NCBI GenBank assembly: GCA_947463395.1
Contig: CANHRV010000037.1
Span: forward strand, 1-8,343
DNA: 8,343 bases
Source: Opitutia bacterium
GTDB taxonomy: Bacteria > Verrucomicrobiota > Verrucomicrobiia > Opitutales > UBA953
Direction: 5' to 3'
Shown: piece after piece, positions 6,084-8,343 of the stretch
How positions within the stretch are numbered: the first letter of the stretch is position 1
How the letters are laid out: the number at the start of each line of letters is the position of its first letter
The notes under the pieces: model-generated
What the model was told of the DNA's origin: nothing
The model's input: only the letters and a program-made list of their open reading frames with translations
Database searches by the model: none
Made by a program: the position numbers and the translations under genes

Positions 6084-6280
6084 ATGAAGAAGAATCAAAA
6101 GCTAAACTTCGTCGCTTGGTGCCTTGGATTTTTGGGGCGATATTCTTTATGATAATCGCCTGTGTGGTTATGGCGGTGATTAAGCGCGACATTCCCGTCT
6201 GGCCCCTCTTGGTGGGTGACGCAATTTTTACTGCCGTTCTGTTATTCTGTCTTTGGCGAATTCTCGGCCGTCGGTCCTAG
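6080..6280 (+). CDS. Small two-helix inner-membrane protein, function unknown
   Basis: This 66-residue product has a charged N-terminus (MNEEESKAKLRR) and two predicted membrane helices (about 13-34 and 42-62) separated by a short KRDIPVWP turn. It ends in Arg/Arg/Ser. By the positive-inside rule the N- and C-termini would both face the cytoplasm. It is the last gene of the plus-strand unit. Its ATG overlaps the coaX stop (ATGA at 6080-6083), which suggests translational coupling. The sequence just before the start, CACCTCCTTA, resembles the 3' tail of 16S rRNA and not a Shine-Dalgarno. Its stop codon lies in the palindrome CTAG, shared with the stop of the convergent kinase gene. I do not recognise the family. 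That it is a real gene is supported by the overlap and by the clean hydrophobic pattern. Confidence 0.75.
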   Translation: MNEEESKAKLRRLVPWIFGAIFFMIIACVVMAVIKRDIPVWPLLVGDAIFTAVLLFCLWRILGRRS

Positions 6281-7224
6281 GCCTTGGTGATTTTCAAAAT
6301 CTCTTTGCGACGATTCTTAATTTCGGAACAACCTGCTTTGGCCAGACGATCGGTTGAAAAGTCTTCTACGGTTAAACTAGCCACCGCCGTGCCATAGATC
6401 ATGGCCTGTCGAAGAGTGGCGAAATCGTGAGTCCCTGTCGCCGCTAGGTAGCCGATGAGCGCTCCCGCAAAGCTGTCTCCTGCTCCGGTGGGGTCTCGCA
6501 ATTCGGTGACAGGGTAGGCGGGGATGGTAAATAAGCCCTCCTCGTGGAAGAGAACGGCACCGTGTTCGCCTTTCTTGATGATAACGGTGCGGCAACCGTG
6601 GGTGCGGAGGTGTCGACCAGCCAAAATGACATTAGTTTCCCCGGTTAACTTGGCCGACTCGGTATCATTGATTACCAGCAGGTCCGCTCGACGCATCACC
6701 TCGGCCAATAGTTCACGTTTTGTTTCAATCCAAATATCGATGGTGTCAGCGAGGACAAAGCGAGGAGATTCGAGTTGGTCTAACACAGAAAGTTGTAACT
6801 CGGGGCGAATATTTCCCAACATTACATAAGGAGTTTTTTTCTGAGTTTCGGAGAGTACGGGATTAAAGCGCTCAAAAACATTGAGCTGTAAATCTTCCGT
6901 GTCTCGTCGATTGAAGTTTTCGTGATAGCGTCCGCGCCAAGCGAAGGTTCTTCCCGACTCGTCTGTTTGTAGCCCAGAAAGATCAATTCCTCGGCGAGCG
7001 AGTTTTTTGCGATCGCGTTCATGAAAGTCATGACCCACCACACCCACGATGTGTGGCGAGGTAAAATAACTCGCCGCTAAACAAGCGTAAGAAGCGCTAC
7101 CTCCCAAAATTTTTTCACCCTGCGCATGAGGAGTGATAATGCTATCGTAGGCAACGGATCCCACGACCAAGACATTATCGGGTTGAGGGCGACCTTTGAT
7201 TTTGATGCGACGAGGAGTGGTCAT
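6277..7224 (-). CDS. PfkB-family carbohydrate/nucleoside kinase
   Basis: The 315-residue product belongs to the ribokinase/PfkB superfamily, whose cytoplasmic enzymes phosphorylate sugars or nucleosides with ATP. Motifs in order are VVGSVAYDSI (20-29) and GGSASYACLAASYF (41-54), the substrate-side Gly-Gly signature. After these come VGVVGHD (60-66), NDTESAKLTG (186-195), KKGEHGAVLF (217-226) and the second PfkB signature DPTGAGDSFAGAL (244-256) with catalytic Asp250. The N-terminus has a basic extension of about 16 residues before the first strand. Substrate cannot be assigned from sequence by eye. Ribokinase, adenosine-kinase-like and other sugar kinases share this core. It is the last gene of a minus-strand unit: its ATG overlaps the NUDIX stop (ATGA, 7221-7224). 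Its stop shares CTAG with the convergent small membrane gene. No terminator follows. Confidence 0.9.
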   Translation of the reverse strand: MTTPRRIKIKGRPQPDNVLVVGSVAYDSIITPHAQGEKILGGSASYACLAASYFTSPHIVGVVGHDFHERDRKKLARRGIDLSGLQTDESGRTFAWRGRYHENFNRRDTEDLQLNVFERFNPVLSETQKKTPYVMLGNIRPELQLSVLDQLESPRFVLADTIDIWIETKRELLAEVMRRADLLVINDTESAKLTGETNVILAGRHLRTHGCRTVIIKKGEHGAVLFHEEGLFTIPAYPVTELRDPTGAGDSFAGALIGYLAATGTHDFATLRQAMIYGTAVASLTVEDFSTDRLAKAGCSEIKNRRKEILKITKA

Positions 7225-7778
7225 AGAAAAAGATGAGGTCTCGCTTCTCGAAGTTTTAGCAGAGCAAGTAAAGCGAGTGCATGAGCCTGAGGATTGGCGA
7301 GGGCTTCTTGGAGAGCGTTTCGGGGATGCACAGAGAGAATTTGGAGTTCTTCATGTTGATCTTGGGCGCGCTGTCCAGTGGCACGAACGCCTTCGAGTAA
7401 CACGAAGTGACACTGGTTTCTCTGGATAGCAGGGTTAGGGGCACAGGTGCCTAACAAAGTGGCTTTTCCTCCTTTAAAACCAGTCTCTTCCTCGGTTTCG
7501 CGCACGGCGGTAAGCAAGGGATTTTCCCCAGGTTCAACAATCCCCCCAGGAGGTTCAGTCGAGAGATTGGTTAAACCAAATCGGTACTGTCGCACCATCA
7601 CGAGGCGACCATCTTCGGTGATGGGTAGTGCCATCACCCAATCGTGAGAATGAATCACAAAGAAATCACCCTCTCGTTGATCGAGAGGGTGAAGACAGTG
7701 TTCTTTATAAACCCGAAAGACTTTGCAGTCCGCATGCAGCGCTTCGTGCCGGACTAACCAGCGTGCGGGCGCCGTCAT
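7221..7778 (-). CDS. NUDIX hydrolase, ADP-ribose-pyrophosphatase-like
   Basis: The 185-residue product carries a complete Nudix box from Gly79 to Phe101, fitting G-x5-E-x7-R-E-x-x-E-E-x-G-hydrophobic, with E85, R93, E94, E97, E98 and G100. The position after RE, usually hydrophobic, is Thr95. Upstream of the box are DWVMALPITEDGRLVMVRQYRFG (positions 46-68) and EPPGG (75-79), typical of the ADP-ribose/nucleoside-diphosphate-sugar subfamily. Downstream, NPAIQRNQCHFVLLEG (115-130) also fits. The enzyme probably cleaves a nucleoside diphosphate linked to another group, in the cytoplasm; the exact substrate is open. It starts 8 bases after the LysM gene and overlaps the PfkB gene by 4 bases. A strong hairpin covers codons 29-38, so the upstream half of this gene may double as an attenuator. 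No Shine-Dalgarno is seen. Confidence 0.9.
   Translation of the reverse strand: MTAPARWLVRHEALHADCKVFRVYKEHCLHPLDQREGDFFVIHSHDWVMALPITEDGRLVMVRQYRFGLTNLSTEPPGGIVEPGENPLLTAVRETEEETGFKGGKATLLGTCAPNPAIQRNQCHFVLLEGVRATGQRAQDQHEELQILSVHPRNALQEALANPQAHALALLALLKLREARPHLFL
7659..7692 (-). terminator. Intragenic terminator-like hairpin in the NUDIX gene
   Basis: Read on the minus strand, TCACCCTCTCG (7692-7682) is followed by a 5-base loop and its exact complement CGAGAGGGTGA (7676-7666), then TTTCTTT (7665-7659). That is an 11-bp perfect stem with seven G-C pairs and a U-rich tail, the layout of an intrinsic terminator. It lies inside codons 29-38 of the NUDIX gene, about 95 bases after the LysM stop. 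Whether it terminates transcription is inference. Confidence 0.5.
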
Positions 7779-7786
7779 GAGCGGAA

Positions 7787-8269
7787 TTACTTAGTCTTTA
7801 ATTTTTGACCAGGACGAAGGCTGGTGGCCTTAACGTTAGGATTGAGGTCTTGGAGTGCCTTGAGGGAGATGCCAACTTTTTTGGCAATACCACCAAGAGT
7901 GTCACCTTTTTGGATGACGTACTCACCAGGACCAGCAACGGCGTTGGCTGAACCTTTACCTTTAGCAGCGGCTGAAGCGTTTACTTTATCTTCAATCGCT
8001 TTGATTGCTGTATCAACCGAGGCGCGGTAGTCGCCGAAATCTTTGCTGAGGGTGGCCAAGTCTACGGCATTTGCCTTGCTGCTCAATTGGCCACTGACTT
8101 CAGCGACGGTCGCATTGAGACCGGCGACGCCTTCAGAAGCGGCTTTGGCTTCGCCCTTCGCTTTGATGGCGAGAACGAGACCGGCTGCGCCAAGAGCGAA
8201 GCCTGCAAGACCCACGTAAAGTGGAAGCTTGGATTCGGAGGATGAGGAGGAGATGCTGTCGTTTTCCAT
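7787..8269 (-). CDS. Membrane-anchored coiled-coil protein with C-terminal LysM domain
   Basis: The 160-residue product has four parts. A Ser-rich N-terminus (5-13) comes first, then one membrane helix (about 16-36, LPLYVGLAGFALGAAGLVLAI) followed by basic residues. An Ala/Lys/Glu-rich stretch with heptad-like spacing (about 38-100) is likely a coiled coil. The C-terminal LysM domain spans about 116-160 (GEYVIQKGDTLGGIAKK, then LKALQDLNPN, then LRPGQKLK). LysM binds N-acetylglucosamine-containing glycans, mainly peptidoglycan, so the domain should face the periplasm and the helix should tether it. No enzymatic domain is present. It may be a cell-wall-anchoring or spacer protein. The gene heads a minus-strand unit with the NUDIX and PfkB genes. 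The bases before its ATG read CCCCTCCTCTAATT, which is anti-Shine-Dalgarno-like. The repetitive Ala/Lys/Ser coding is typical for such spacers. The lengths of helix and LysM are ordinary. Confidence 0.88.
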   Translation of the reverse strand: MENDSISSSSSESKLPLYVGLAGFALGAAGLVLAIKAKGEAKAASEGVAGLNATVAEVSGQLSSKANAVDLATLSKDFGDYRASVDTAIKAIEDKVNASAAAKGKGSANAVAGPGEYVIQKGDTLGGIAKKVGISLKALQDLNPNVKATSLRPGQKLKTK

Positions 8270-8307
8270 AATTAGAGGAGGGGATTGAGTCGGGTTTGAA
8301 CGTTTTG

Positions 8308-8334
8308 AGATTAGCGGATTGACAGGAACAGCAA
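8308..8334 (-). promoter_or_regulatory. Weak candidate promoter for the LysM-NUDIX-PfkB unit
   Basis: On the minus strand TTGCTG (8334-8329) and TAATCT (8313-8308) are separated by 15 bases, about 40 bases before the LysM start. Each matches only four of six consensus bases and the spacer is short, so this is only the best available candidate in the gap. Confidence 0.2.
8319..8324 (+). promoter_or_regulatory. Consensus -35 hexamer at the right edge
   Basis: TTGACA on the plus strand is a perfect -35 consensus. Its -10 partner would fall at or beyond the window edge, so it may drive a divergent gene to the right of the LysM gene. It could also be chance. Confidence 0.22.
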
Positions 8335-8343
8335 TACAAAATC

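Noticed and set aside
1..8343. CRISPR arrays, insertion sequences, tRNA or rRNA genes, phage or defence genes
   Set aside because: No regularly spaced repeats, terminal inverted repeats, transposase motifs, cloverleaf-like sequences or defence-type domains were seen; all large frames are housekeeping or envelope genes.

Overview
The window reads as a compact, gene-dense housekeeping stretch of a Gram-negative-type bacterium. Evidence for the cell type is a lipobox lipoprotein, an AsmA-like membrane-anchored protein and a membrane-anchored LysM protein. Base composition is moderate, and almost no gene has a recognisable Shine-Dalgarno motif. My best guess for the lineage is Verrucomicrobiota (Opitutae-like) or a neighbouring group. 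That guess rests on general impression and not on any marker gene, so it is tentative. No mobile element, CRISPR array, tRNA or rRNA is visible, and nothing suggests recent horizontal transfer.

Left edge (1-231): the first bases hold the amino-terminal part of hisG on the minus strand, cut off by the window edge. It is divergent from a plus-strand lipoprotein gene (232-747), which closes with a clear intrinsic terminator (779-809).

Centre (894-6280, plus strand): seven closely packed genes look like one transcription unit. The order is a short AsmA-like protein, grpE, dnaJ, nadC, birA, coaX and a 66-residue two-helix membrane protein. Gaps are 4, 5, 37, 3 and 44 bases, and the last pair overlaps by 4 bases. 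The unit joins the two DnaK co-chaperones (dnaK itself is not here) with three enzymes of cofactor supply: quinolinate phosphoribosyltransferase for NAD, biotin-protein ligase for biotin attachment, and type III pantothenate kinase for coenzyme A.

Right (6277-8269, minus strand): a second unit runs toward the first, in the order LysM/coiled-coil membrane protein, NUDIX hydrolase, PfkB-family kinase. The spacing is 8 bases, then a 4-base overlap. The two units meet head-on, with their stop codons sharing the palindrome CTAG and no terminator between them.

I see no clearly new multi-gene system. The points most worth a second look are a perfect 11-bp hairpin with a U-rich tail inside the start of the NUDIX gene, which could act as an attenuator after the LysM gene; a Gly in place of the normally conserved Asp in the phosphate-2 motif of CoaX; the overlapping convergent stops; and the widespread absence of Shine-Dalgarno motifs, with anti-SD-like CCTCC sequences before two starts.
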